Origin: an uncultured Lactobacillaceae bacterium
Lineage (GTDB): Bacteria; Bacillota; Bacilli; Lactobacillales; Lactobacillaceae
Length of the DNA stretch: 61,286 nt
Assembly (NCBI GenBank): GCA_945285405.1
Contig: CALYQJ010000010.1
Location: 1 to 61,286 of the forward strand
Direction of reading: 5' to 3'
This document shows, one piece after another, positions 20,254 to 28,767 of this stretch (position 1 is the first letter of the stretch; every line of letters starts with the position of its first letter). The notes beneath the pieces were generated by a model. That model worked only from the letters and a program-made list of their open reading frames with translations, ran no database searches and was not told the origin of the DNA. Both the position numbers and the translations under genes were made by a program.

Positions 20254-20430
20254 TTATTTGTCGCCTTTAAGTTTATCTTTAACATCATCGACAACGTCTC
20301 CGACTTTGTCTTTAGCGTCAGCCAATTTATCTTTAGCTTTGCCCATTAAACCTTGAGCTTTGCCTTCGGCTTCTTTAGCCTTGCCTTGTACTTGATCTTT
20401 AGCGTTATCTACTTTATTATCCATACCCAT
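20254..20430 (-). CDS. CsbD-family stress-response protein
   Basis: A 58-residue, highly charged helical protein with the CsbD-like pattern of Lys/Ala/Asp repeats (KVDNAKDQVQGKAKEAEGKA, then KAKDKLADAKDKVGDVVDD). Such proteins are cytosolic, induced by general stress, and of unknown biochemical role. AAAGGAG precedes the ATG at 20430. The 5' region contains a perfect 10-bp-arm inverted repeat. Confidence 0.85.
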   Translation of the reverse strand: MGMDNKVDNAKDQVQGKAKEAEGKAQGLMGKAKDKLADAKDKVGDVVDDVKDKLKGDK

Positions 20431-20457
20431 TTTAAAAACTCCTTTCTGAAGTCTATT

Positions 20458-20484
20458 TAATTTAATCTTTAAAGGATTAAATTA
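20458..20484. repeat. Perfect inverted repeat in the csbD 5' region
   Basis: TAATTTAATC and GATTAAATTA are exact complements around a 7-nt loop, 28 bp upstream of the csbD-like start. It could be an operator or an mRNA stem; it lacks the T run expected of a terminator. Confidence 0.45.
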
Positions 20485-20572
20485 TGGTTAAATAATTAAA
20501 AAATTAATTATTTATTACATCTTATCACCATAAATATTCACTGTCAAAATCTTTAATTACGTTATAATTTGT

Positions 20573-20599
20573 AAAAAAAAAGAATGATTTATCATTCTT
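20573..20599 (-). terminator. Terminator of the sortase gene
   Basis: Minus-strand aagaatgat/atcattctt hairpin followed by a long T run, directly after the sortase stop. Confidence 0.8.
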
Positions 20600-20601
20600 A
20601 A

Positions 20602-21288
20602 TTAAAAGAGTTTAGCGCTTTCTTGATCATACGGCCCATCACCTTGGAATGCGGCACGAACCATGATTCGATCAACTTCGCCTTCTGTTGGTGAAGCACA
20701 AGTAATTAAGGTTAGAGTTATTTCATCTTTACTATCATAAATCCAGTTAACCTCATTTTTGTTAATTATTTTTTTATAATAAGTTTTATATTTGTATACC
20801 CGCTTTAAGTCAGTTAAGTAGATATAATCACCATTAGAAATATTTTTAAGTGGCGAAAAAAGAACGCCTTGATTAGTCATATAATGACCTGCTAATGCAT
20901 AATTTCCTTTACCCATTTCTTGATCAGGCTTCATGGTCCCAGCACCAAGAGACAAATTGTTATTTGCTAAACCTTTTAAAATTGGTAACTTCAATCCTAC
21001 GGCAGGAATAGCCATTTTACCTAAGGAAGGGGCTTCATAGCCGCTAATCATGGTCATAGTAACGGTAGAACTACTTAAGCTTTTAACTTTATTAAATTGA
21101 AAAGTCGCTTTTGCTTTTTGTGCTTGTTTAATTTTTTTACGGGTCACTTTTTTCATTGTTTGATTGGTCATTTGCTCGATTGAATAAACTTTAATTTGTT
21201 CATTAAATACGAGAAGCAATCCTAAAACAAGCATTATAAAAATAAGTATATTAATGATCCAGTTTAAATGCCGACGCTTTTTAATCAA
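20602..21288 (-). CDS. srtA: Class A sortase
   Basis: A 228-residue membrane-anchored transpeptidase that cleaves LPxTG-type sorting signals and links proteins to peptidoglycan. It has an N-terminal TM anchor (about residues 9-28), H135 in ALAGHY, the catalytic C197 in TLITC and R207 in VDRIMVRA. The order and spacing are those of SrtA. A nearby small protein (24242-24637) carries an LPQTS-type signal and is a plausible substrate. The gene is in minus orientation next to a small secreted protein. Confidence 0.92.
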   Translation of the reverse strand: MIKKRRHLNWIINILIFIMLVLGLLLVFNEQIKVYSIEQMTNQTMKKVTRKKIKQAQKAKATFQFNKVKSLSSSTVTMTMISGYEAPSLGKMAIPAVGLKLPILKGLANNNLSLGAGTMKPDQEMGKGNYALAGHYMTNQGVLFSPLKNISNGDYIYLTDLKRVYKYKTYYKKIINKNEVNWIYDSKDEITLTLITCASPTEGEVDRIMVRAAFQGDGPYDQESAKLF

Positions 21289-21376
21289 TTTGTTAATCCT
21301 TTCAGCTTAAGTTTACCATGAGGATAAAGTCTTAACGATCAAATTGAAAAAAATAAATCATGAAATTAATACAATT

Positions 21377-21823
21377 TTAATTGGATTTTGAGCGTGGATC
21401 TTCCGTTAAAAAATTACTAGGGTCAGGAAATTTAAATTTTTCAGCTTTAATTTGGCGAAACTTAGGACCAATTTTTACTTGGTATAAATCACCTGATCTG
21501 ATCTGCGGATCTAAAATAATTAAAGTGGGGTCGGGGGTTTGGGGAACAATAAATTGGATAAGCTTTAGCTGATGGTCACGAACTTCAATCGCCATTCCAG
21601 GTTTAAAATCACCAGAAATTTTGAGACCATTAGGTTGATTTAATTCTCTAACAGCTTGTGGTTGACTAACATAGAAGGTTTGATGTAAATGGTGTTTAAT
21701 TAGGAGTGATTTTGAGTTAGTATCGGCCTTAACGAAATGTTGATTGGTAGCTCCTACCGTAGTAGTTCCGAAAATAGTTATAACAGCGCCACTAATTATT
21801 AATAACCTTTTCAATGAATTCAT
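21377..21823 (-). CDS. Small secreted protein of unknown function
   Basis: A 148-residue protein with a signal peptide (about residues 1-34, ending near VKADT). The mature part, about 110 residues, has two beta-rich segments (GLKISGDFKPGMAIEVRDHQLKLIQ and LIILDPQIRSGDLYQVKIG). I do not recognise the family. It lies just upstream of sortase on the same strand (88 bp), so it may be co-transcribed and could be a cell-wall factor. Confidence 0.7.
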   Translation of the reverse strand: MNSLKRLLIISGAVITIFGTTTVGATNQHFVKADTNSKSLLIKHHLHQTFYVSQPQAVRELNQPNGLKISGDFKPGMAIEVRDHQLKLIQFIVPQTPDPTLIILDPQIRSGDLYQVKIGPKFRQIKAEKFKFPDPSNFLTEDPRSKSN

Positions 21824-22000
21824 CTTTTTACCTCTTTAGACTTTTTAGTTGATAAAAACATCATAGCTAGCATTTGTTAATAAAAAATGAATTAAACCCG
21901 GTGATCTTTTAAACTTTTTGCGACAATTTAACGCGAAAATAAGTGTTTATCTTAAATAATGTTAAAATATCTAGAAAAGTGTGGTGAAAGTGAGTATAAA

Positions 22001-24154
22001 ATGAGTAATTTGTTTGAAATAAGTCCATGGCATTTAATGAGCGGTAAATGGGATTTACAGAAAAAGGACCAATATCAACAAGCTTTAACTCTAGAAAATT
22101 CAGTAATGGTAGTAGATGGCAGTTTTGAAGAAGAACCAGCTAAAGTTAAGCTTCAAAATATTTGGATTCCCCAAAAATCGACTACACCTTGTGGCTATAC
22201 TGGGATTCAACCTGGTTTTTTAGACTTGAAGAAAATGATTATTTTATTGAATAATGAGCCAATAGATTGGCAAAAAGATCAAATTAGTGATTTTATGATT
22301 GACCTAGATCTTCATAATGGCCTTTTAACACGTAGTTACGTTGTTTCGCGCGACAAACTAAAAGTTAGATTGAAATTTGAACGTTTTTTAAGTCAAGCAA
22401 TGCCTGATTTATTAGTTGATCGTGTGACAATGAGTAATTTGGCAACACAACCGATAGAAGTAGAAATTCATGCTAGTATAGATCCTTACTTTAATGAAGA
22501 AACTCAAAATAATGATTGGGAAATTATACCGCCTAAATTACAAACTGCGGCTTTAATTTTGATTACTAAACCTAATCCTTTTAATTCACAACGCTTTATT
22601 GCCGGAGCTCAAGCTCATCACCTGACTTCTTTGCGTTCAGTTGCTAATCCTAATTTAACTAATTTAAAAGTAGAAGATTGGTATCGGGGAAATTTATTGC
22701 CAGATCAACCAGTGATCTTTGAAAAACGAGTTGTTGTAGCAACATCATTAGATTACGCTTCGGATCAAGCAATTAGTGAACGGTTGGAAAAACGTAGTAA
22801 CGAAATTGACAATTTAACTTATGAAGAGTTATTAGCAGCCAATGATTTAGCTTGGCAAAAAAAATACCAAAATACTGATATTGTAATCAATGGTAATGCT
22901 GCTTTACAGCAAACTTTGCGATTAGCTAATTTTCATTTTTTAGCCGCTCCTGATGTTCAATTACCACTTCGTTGGGAAAATGAAGCTTTATTTGTTCCAG
23001 CTTTATTAGAAGCCGGTTTAACTAAAACAGCGAAATTTTATTTAAAAGAACGTTTTAAACAGTTAGCTGCAATGCAAGCTAATGCTAAGACTACGGGAGT
23101 TTATGGTGCTTTATTGCCTGAATTAACCTTTGATGGCAATGAACAAGCGGAAAATGCCGATTTAACACTGTTTGGCGTTCATCGCAGTTTTGCTCTAGTT
23201 TTTGCAATTGCGCAATATTTAGCTTTTAGTGGCGATAAAAAATGGTTACAAGAAGAAGGCAAAACAATTTTGCTGGCAATTGCTAGTTATTGGCATAGTC
23301 GGGTTCAGTATTCCGAATATTATCAAAAATATGTGGTTTTAGGGGTTAGTGGTCCTGACGCCTATGAAAATAATTCTGATAATAATTGGTTAACTAACTA
23401 TACTATTAAAGAAGGAATTAATTATTTACTAAAAACGATACCTCAAGAACTTGATCCGGATCTAAAACAAGCATTGACTAAAATTAGTCAAGAAATTTAT
23501 TTACCGCAAGCTGAAATTTCAGGTCAAAAAATTAAACTCGAGAATGATCATTTTTTGGAAAAAGATTTAAATTATACTGCAGAACGATTGACGATTTTTG
23601 ATCGACCTGTTTTTCAAAATTGGTCGCTTGATCATTTAGCGCGGGCGGCAATTATCCAACAACCCGATGTATTTTGGGCGTTTTATTATTTTCCCCAAAA
23701 TTTTTCTCACGATGAGATTGCTGCTAATTTTAATTTTTATCAAAAATACTTAGCTCATGATACACCACTATCACTTAGTTTAACGGCTTTAACTGCTGCT
23801 TTAGCGCAACAGCCTGATCTTGCAACGCAATTTTTGAAGTCAGAAATGAATCATTATCTTATTAATGAACGTAATCAAGCAGCTTTAATTCGTTTAGTGA
23901 TTACTCGAGGCTTATTAGGGTTAAGCTTTAATGATAATGGATTAGTGCTTGAACCTAAAATTGCTGAAGATATTTCAAGTTATCAACTAAGAATATTTTA
24001 CCTAAATCATTTATTAGAAATCAGCGTTGATCCAACAGAAATCAAATTTAAGTTATTGAGTAATTCGCCAATTCAACTAACGATTTTTAATCAGAATTTG
24101 ACGCTCAATCCGCAAAAAATTTTGTCAGTTTCTTGGCCTAAAAAGCAAAATTAA
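22001..24154 (+). CDS. Divergent GH65-family protein with altered active-site residues
   Basis: About 717 residues with the fold order of GH65 disaccharide phosphorylases (N-terminal beta-sandwich, (alpha/alpha)6 barrel, C-terminal beta-sheet). Recognisable segments are LPLRWENEALFVPALL and GPDAYENNSDNNWLTNY. From family knowledge, the general acid is the Glu in GPxEY; here it is A454 (GCC codon). The K-Q-x-D phosphate-side motif reads Q-Q-P-D (553-556), and the T-H-x-S-S-L-S loop reads A-H-D-T-P-L-S. The N-terminal GNGYMGxRG is also absent. It is probably not a standard phosphorylase, and may be inactive or have a new chemistry or binding role. Start ATG 22001 is supported by AAAGTGAG; ATG 21959 is an alternative. 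Confidence 0.75.
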   Translation: MSNLFEISPWHLMSGKWDLQKKDQYQQALTLENSVMVVDGSFEEEPAKVKLQNIWIPQKSTTPCGYTGIQPGFLDLKKMIILLNNEPIDWQKDQISDFMIDLDLHNGLLTRSYVVSRDKLKVRLKFERFLSQAMPDLLVDRVTMSNLATQPIEVEIHASIDPYFNEETQNNDWEIIPPKLQTAALILITKPNPFNSQRFIAGAQAHHLTSLRSVANPNLTNLKVEDWYRGNLLPDQPVIFEKRVVVATSLDYASDQAISERLEKRSNEIDNLTYEELLAANDLAWQKKYQNTDIVINGNAALQQTLRLANFHFLAAPDVQLPLRWENEALFVPALLEAGLTKTAKFYLKERFKQLAAMQANAKTTGVYGALLPELTFDGNEQAENADLTLFGVHRSFALVFAIAQYLAFSGDKKWLQEEGKTILLAIASYWHSRVQYSEYYQKYVVLGVSGPDAYENNSDNNWLTNYTIKEGINYLLKTIPQELDPDLKQALTKISQEIYLPQAEISGQKIKLENDHFLEKDLNYTAERLTIFDRPVFQNWSLDHLARAAIIQQPDVFWAFYYFPQNFSHDEIAANFNFYQKYLAHDTPLSLSLTALTAALAQQPDLATQFLKSEMNHYLINERNQAALIRLVITRGLLGLSFNDNGLVLEPKIAEDISSYQLRIFYLNHLLEISVDPTEIKFKLLSNSPIQLTIFNQNLTLNPQKILSVSWPKKQN

Positions 24155-24177
24155 CAAATACTTTATCCATTTTTGGT

Positions 24178-24205
24178 TTGTAAAATTGTCTGGCGTTGTT
24201 ATAAT
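24178..24205 (+). promoter_or_regulatory. Promoter of the small LPxTG protein gene
   Basis: TTGTAA, 16-bp spacer and TATAAT preceded by TGT (extended -10), ending 36 bp before the ATG at 24242. Confidence 0.7.
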
Positions 24206-24241
24206 TTATTCGTGACAATAAATCAATGAGGGGAGGCATCA

Positions 24242-24637
24242 ATGATTTATAAGAAAAAGGCATCCATTAGAATGCGCCTGGTCATTATTGTTGGGACCCT
24301 GATATTTGGTTTAACTGTTTTTACGGTTTCACATAGTAGTTTTGCTAAATCACTTATTGATGGTGGTGAAGCTACAACTTCGACTAATTATTCGGTTCAA
24401 AATAAAGAATCGGTGGCTTTAGTTAAAGTTGATAACACAAAACACTATCAGCCACCGAAAACAGATGAAGTTCCTAAGACTCCAGAAAGTGGTCCTGTAC
24501 ACGTGCAAAATGCTAGTTATGGTAATTTGCCACAGACTTCTGATGCGGTTCAAAGGTATTTGCCGCTTGTCGGAGCAATGCTGATCGTCGGATCTTTTGG
24601 TTTGTTGGTCACCAAGAAGAGGTTTAATCTTCTTTGA
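24242..24637 (+). CDS. Small LPxTG-anchored protein of a WxL cluster (CscD-like)
   Basis: 131 residues: signal peptide (about 1-37, with SHSSFAKS at the end), a short extracellular part, then a C-terminal sorting signal LPQTSD, hydrophobic helix (PLVGAMLIVGSFGLLV) and basic tail TKKRF. The usual Gly of LPxTG is Ser here (LPQTS). Small LPxTG proteins commonly accompany WxL and DUF916 genes, and both follow directly. It is likely anchored by the sortase encoded nearby. GAGGGGAGG precedes the ATG. Confidence 0.82.
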   Translation: MIYKKKASIRMRLVIIVGTLIFGLTVFTVSHSSFAKSLIDGGEATTSTNYSVQNKESVALVKVDNTKHYQPPKTDEVPKTPESGPVHVQNASYGNLPQTSDAVQRYLPLVGAMLIVGSFGLLVTKKRFNLL

Positions 24638-24686
24638 AGAAAGCAAAAAAGCAAATTTTTTTATTTGTTTTTGAAATGATAAATTA

Positions 24687-24710
24687 GTTAAACATGTTAT
24701 TATGTTTAAC
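24687..24710. repeat. Inverted repeat centred on the WxL-1 -10 element
   Basis: GTTAAACAT and ATGTTTAAC are perfect complements flanking GTTATT. The segment also contains TGTTATTAT, an extended -10 (24695-24703). A regulator binding here would overlap the promoter of the following WxL gene. Confidence 0.5.
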
Positions 24711-24719
24711 GTAAGTTGA

Positions 24720-24735
24720 GTAAGTATATACTTAC
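24720..24735. repeat. Perfect 16-bp palindrome in the WxL-1 leader
   Basis: GTAAGTATATACTTAC is fully self-complementary and lies 10-25 bp after the predicted transcription start. It could be an operator or a short leader stem. Confidence 0.5.
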
Positions 24736-24768
24736 AAATAAATGTTTCTCATTTGGGAGGAGAATACA

Positions 24769-25596
24769 ATGCAATTTAATAAAAAAGTTCTTTTGGCTAC
24801 TGCTGGCGTTTTAGCTGGTACATTAGCTCCAGCTGCAACAACTTTTGCAGCTAGTGGTTATGATCAAGCTGGTAATGCTGGTAGTGGGATTAATTTACCT
24901 GTCTACACAGCTAATTCTGCTAATGCTGCTTCTGGATCTGCACAAGCTAAATCTGTTGCTACTGTTTTCATTAAGACGGGTTTCTTACAGCTTACTGCTG
25001 TTCCTAACTTAAACTTTGAAAATAGTTACGCTGGTGGTATTTCTAAATTGAAAGATAATGCTGACTACACTGGTAGTGATTATAATGACGGTAATAACAA
25101 CAATGATGGAAGATTACAAGTAGATGATTCACGTACATCAGCTGCAAGCGGTGCAACAAGTGGCACTACTCCATTAAATGGTTGGTATTTACAAGTAGCT
25201 TTAGGTGATTTTAAATCAACAGATGCATCTTCAACAGCTACTGTTCCTAGTAATTGGGTTTTGACCATAAATAACAAAGAAGGTGCTGTAGCTGCTAATA
25301 ATGCAGGTACTAGTCCATTTGTACCTAAAGCTGGTATTACTGTAGCTCAAGTAACACCAACAGGTGCTGATACTCGTGCTGTTCCAACTAGATTAGTATC
25401 TGGTGCAGCTAGTGGTACAACAATGTGGCAAGCTGCAAGTGGCCAAGGTGCTGGTACAACTACGGGATACTTCCATTCTTCACATGCAGCTAGTTTGAAT
25501 ATTCCTCAGGACGTAGCTGATGGTTCGTTCTATGCTCCTATTACTTGGACTTTGAATGCTGGTGTACCATCAACATCAACATCTCCAACTTCATAA
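24769..25596 (+). CDS. WxL-domain surface protein 1 (type I)
   Basis: A secreted 275-residue protein that binds peptidoglycan non-covalently through its C-terminal WxL domain. After the signal peptide (about 1-28, ending FAA) come a Val-Pro-Asn-Leu-Asn-Phe motif, a DGRLQVDDSR segment, the first WxL (W139-Y-L in PLNGWYL) and the second (W260-T-L in ITWTLNAG). The ATG at 24769 is used because GGGAGGAG lies upstream. It has its own terminator and is followed by a DUF916/DUF3324 partner. Among the four WxL proteins here it most resembles the one at 55964. Confidence 0.92.
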   Translation: MQFNKKVLLATAGVLAGTLAPAATTFAASGYDQAGNAGSGINLPVYTANSANAASGSAQAKSVATVFIKTGFLQLTAVPNLNFENSYAGGISKLKDNADYTGSDYNDGNNNNDGRLQVDDSRTSAASGATSGTTPLNGWYLQVALGDFKSTDASSTATVPSNWVLTINNKEGAVAANNAGTSPFVPKAGITVAQVTPTGADTRAVPTRLVSGAASGTTMWQAASGQGAGTTTGYFHSSHAASLNIPQDVADGSFYAPITWTLNAGVPSTSTSPTS

Positions 25597-25623
25597 TAGT
25601 GATATAATTTAGCTACTAAAATA

Positions 25624-25652
25624 AAAAAGAGCAATTTTAATTGCTCTTTTTT
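25624..25652 (+). terminator. Terminator after WxL-1
   Basis: aaaaagagcaatt and the matching attgctctttttt arms form a hairpin ending in T residues, between WxL-1 and its DUF916 partner. Confidence 0.8.
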
Positions 25653-25736
25653 ATTGGGTTAAAAGCTGAAATTTGTTTTGAAAAATTGCAGAATATTATA
25701 GGATTTTTTTGTTTGATAAATCTTAAAGCTGCTTTT

Positions 25737-25754
25737 TCCTATGTTATTATAGGA
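25737..25754 (+). promoter_or_regulatory. Extended -10 promoter of DUF916-1 within a dyad
   Basis: TGTTATTAT (25742-25750) is an extended -10, framed by the complements TCCTAT and ATAGGA. The same GTTATT centre is used at the WxL-1 promoter. It lets the partner be transcribed separately from WxL-1. Confidence 0.55.
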
Positions 25755-25784
25755 AAAGTGAAAAACTCGGAGGTCTTTTAAAAA

Positions 25785-26954
25785 TTGTTAAAACAAAACA
25801 AAAAGCAAGTAGCAAGTAAGTCTAATTTTCGTTTGATAACTTGGTTAACTTTTTTCGCATTATTGATGGTTTCATTTAATTCTTTAAAATTAAATCCTGT
25901 TTGGGCTGATGGCAATTTAACTAAGGCTGATTTTTTTGTACAGCCGTATTTTGATAACAACGCATCAGCAGGAGCTAATTTTAAGGATCACCCAGATAAT
26001 CTTTGGTATGATAACGTGAAACCCGGATCAAAGATTCCAGTTTCCGTTTTAATTACTAACCAATCAAAAGAATCACGTAATTTTCAAGTTTCGGCTTATA
26101 CTGCTTCAACTAATGATAGTGGAACAATTACTTATTCATTAGTTAAACCTAAAATGGATAGTTCTCAAAAAATAGATTTCCGTGAGCTTTTTAAAAATAA
26201 CGAAGTAAATGTTAAAGTACCCGGTAAAGATACTAACAATGGTCAAGTAGCAGTAACTTTAATAGCCCAAGTTCCTAATAATTCGTTTAGTGGTTTAGTT
26301 CTAGGGGGTCTTAATATTTATGCTTACGATCCTACTGATAAACAAAAGAAAAGTCAGACTTCTCTAGTTAATAAATTCCGTTTTGTTATTCCGGTAGCTT
26401 TTGAAGTGAATACTTCCTTTGCAAAACAGCGAGTAAAAAAGCAAGATGCCTTAAAATTAGGAAATGTAGTTCCTTATGTTGAAACTCAAGGGCGTGATAA
26501 TGTAGTTAATGTTAAGGCGGGCATTCATAATACTAAATCTGCAACGATAGGTAATTTTCAAACTTATGCAGCGATTACTCGAAAAGGTGAAAAGAAGATT
26601 CAAGCTACAGCTTCAACGCAAGCTAATCAAATAGCTCCTAATTCAGTTTGGAATTTTCCAATTTTGTGGGGCGATCATGGAGTTAAATCAGGGACCTATC
26701 ATCTCACGGTGAAGTTTAGGTCAACTAATAATGGACCGGTGAAAAACACAACTCCAGTTTCCAAAAAATATGATTGGAAGCTAGAAAAAGATTTTACGAT
26801 TACCGGAGCTCAAGCTAATCAATTTAACCGTCAATTAGGAATTAAACCTAACTATCTTTGGTTATGGATTACTTTGGGCGTATTGCTCGCAATTCTAATA
26901 ATTTTGTTAGTATGGTATTTAGCTCGAAGAACTAAAAAAAATAAACAGGTCTAA
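25785..26954 (+). CDS. DUF916/DUF3324 cell-surface protein 1 (type I WxL partner)
   Basis: 389 residues: signal peptide (about 1-40, VWA cleavage region), the WxL-interacting peptidoglycan-binding domain DUF916 (about 45-165), DUF3324 host-binding-like domain (about 175-335), a TM helix (about 362-384: LWITLGVLLAILIILLVWY) and a basic tail. It is anchored in the membrane with its domains outside. It starts with TTG at 25785, 11 nt after CGGAGG. The DUF916 region has TAST/Y-V-P/FREL features shared with the protein at 57030, marking the type-I group. Confidence 0.92.
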   Translation: MLKQNKKQVASKSNFRLITWLTFFALLMVSFNSLKLNPVWADGNLTKADFFVQPYFDNNASAGANFKDHPDNLWYDNVKPGSKIPVSVLITNQSKESRNFQVSAYTASTNDSGTITYSLVKPKMDSSQKIDFRELFKNNEVNVKVPGKDTNNGQVAVTLIAQVPNNSFSGLVLGGLNIYAYDPTDKQKKSQTSLVNKFRFVIPVAFEVNTSFAKQRVKKQDALKLGNVVPYVETQGRDNVVNVKAGIHNTKSATIGNFQTYAAITRKGEKKIQATASTQANQIAPNSVWNFPILWGDHGVKSGTYHLTVKFRSTNNGPVKNTTPVSKKYDWKLEKDFTITGAQANQFNRQLGIKPNYLWLWITLGVLLAILIILLVWYLARRTKKNKQV

Positions 26955-26962
26955 ACAAAAAG

Positions 26963-27003
26963 ATTCCTGAATTCAATTTGAAAGCTGAATTCAGGAATTT
27001 TTG
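26963..27003 (+). terminator. Terminator after DUF916-1
   Basis: attcctgaattca and tgaattcaggaat pair perfectly (13 bp) and are followed by TTTTTG. Confidence 0.85.
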
Positions 27004-27039
27004 CCCTAAAGGGTTTAGTCTATACGAGAGGCATAATGA

Positions 27040-28746
27040 ATGGAATGTCCTAGATGCGGTAAAATAATTCCTAATGAGGAAAAAGTTTGCCCGTTTTGTC
27101 TTTACCAATTAAATAAAGTAAATTTAATAGATGATAAGACGTTATTGCAAAATACAAAACGATCTAAAGTGCCGCATCGCAAAGACTTGAACAATAGCCA
27201 ACGAGTTAAAAAGAAACGAGAAACACGTCTTTTTTCTCAAACTAAAATTGATGTACAGTCGAAAAATAAACAAATTGTTGAAAAAAATAAAAATATTAGT
27301 GGAACTTCACCAAAAATTTTCAATAATATTCAACAATTTACTGATTCAGATCAAGTAGATACTAAAAGTGATAATAAAAAAACCTTAAGGCAGCAGGCGA
27401 AGGTGAATACCTCTAGATACTCTAAAGATAAGAAATCAAAATCGAAACAGTTGGGTCAAAAATCCAAATTTTGGCGTTATTTTACCCGAATTATTTTAAT
27501 TGTAGCATCGCTTTTAATTGTTTTACTTTTAGTTTTTTTAATAATTCATTTTGTTATGAAACTTACGATTGGTGGTCAAGTGATTAAGACCAATCAATTT
27601 GGTCAAGTTCAAGTAACTTTTAGTAGCACAGATAATGAAGCCAAGAGTTTAAAAAAGCCACGGCAGTTGACAATGAATTTAACAAATTTACCAGCAGTTA
27701 AAATCCCATTGAAAAATATTGAATTAAAATCAAATGGGAAAAAAATAAAATTTAATAGTAATGTTAATACAATAGCTAATAATAATGGCCAATTTACCAT
27801 AAAAGGAAAAATCAGTCATCTTCAGAAATTTGAAAATAATTTCAATATAGAAATTTTTAGTGACCAAAAGAAAAAAATTTTTCAAAGCGGAAAAACTAAA
27901 ATTAATTTTCCGATTGTTCTTTCTGGTAGTTATTGGCAAGTTGTTTATAAATCCGATGTTAATAGCCCGGAACGGACATTAAAATTGTTTTTTAATTCGG
28001 ACCAAAGTTATCAGCAAAATTTAAACATTGATCAAACGCATTTTGCTGATAGTAAAAAGCAATTTCAATGGTGGCAAAAAGCAGCTCAAGGAGTTCTTCA
28101 ACCTGCAATTTCTAATGACGGTAGTAAGCGTTTTTTAACTAATCCGCAACAAATGGTAGAAACTGAGTTTTTATCAAACTATCAAAAAGGGAAAGCTCCA
28201 GTTACCCGATTTGCTTATGATAAGAAAAATTTACCAAGCAATCTAAGTGATTATCAATTAGAGATTCGCGAAAAAGATAACCAACTTTATTTCTTTTTGC
28301 CCGGAACAAGTCCGCAGGGAAAAACGCAAATTTTTTTATTTGAACAGATTAAGGCTAATGATTTTAAGAAATTTGATCAAATTGCATCTTTGCCTAAAAT
28401 TAAACAAAAAGGTATGTTATCTCAACCCCAAATAGCAATTATCACCCGGCGAAAAATTTTAACTAATTTTGTTGAACAGCTACCTTATGACTTGCCATTG
28501 AAAGATAAATCTCATTTAGATACTGTATTTATCGATAATCCTAATGGTCAGCAAGCTACCGGTTTAATTACGTATTTCACAAATGGCAAAGTAGTTAATT
28601 TAATGAAATTTATTTTGTATCGCAATGGACGATTAAGTGTATATCCTTTAAGTTCCTCTTTTGATGTACCTAAAGCTTATACTCTTAATTTATATCATGC
28701 GATAAAAAATAATAATTATGAAAGTTTTCCTGATTTTAAAAAGTAA
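27040..28746 (+). CDS. Zinc-ribbon membrane protein, TcaA-like (paralog A)
   Basis: 568 residues. An N-terminal zinc ribbon (MECPRCG, then CPFC at about 17-20) and a long basic linker are cytosolic. One TM helix follows at about 152-175 (IILIVASLLIVLLLVFLIIHFVM). The extracellular part has repeated beta-rich domains and a C-terminal NTF2-like region, as in TcaA/YvcA-type proteins linked to cell-wall stress. The next gene encodes a related protein without the zinc ribbon. Placement after the WxL cluster and before an NlpC/P60 hydrolase supports an envelope role. Confidence 0.72.
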   Translation: MECPRCGKIIPNEEKVCPFCLYQLNKVNLIDDKTLLQNTKRSKVPHRKDLNNSQRVKKKRETRLFSQTKIDVQSKNKQIVEKNKNISGTSPKIFNNIQQFTDSDQVDTKSDNKKTLRQQAKVNTSRYSKDKKSKSKQLGQKSKFWRYFTRIILIVASLLIVLLLVFLIIHFVMKLTIGGQVIKTNQFGQVQVTFSSTDNEAKSLKKPRQLTMNLTNLPAVKIPLKNIELKSNGKKIKFNSNVNTIANNNGQFTIKGKISHLQKFENNFNIEIFSDQKKKIFQSGKTKINFPIVLSGSYWQVVYKSDVNSPERTLKLFFNSDQSYQQNLNIDQTHFADSKKQFQWWQKAAQGVLQPAISNDGSKRFLTNPQQMVETEFLSNYQKGKAPVTRFAYDKKNLPSNLSDYQLEIREKDNQLYFFLPGTSPQGKTQIFLFEQIKANDFKKFDQIASLPKIKQKGMLSQPQIAIITRRKILTNFVEQLPYDLPLKDKSHLDTVFIDNPNGQQATGLITYFTNGKVVNLMKFILYRNGRLSVYPLSSSFDVPKAYTLNLYHAIKNNNYESFPDFKK

Positions 28747-28767
28747 CTAAGTGAGAGTAAATGGATT

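Noticed and set aside
24638-24670. Possible terminator after the small LPxTG gene
   Set aside because: Repeats of gcaaa and a T run are present, but no stable stem could be drawn.
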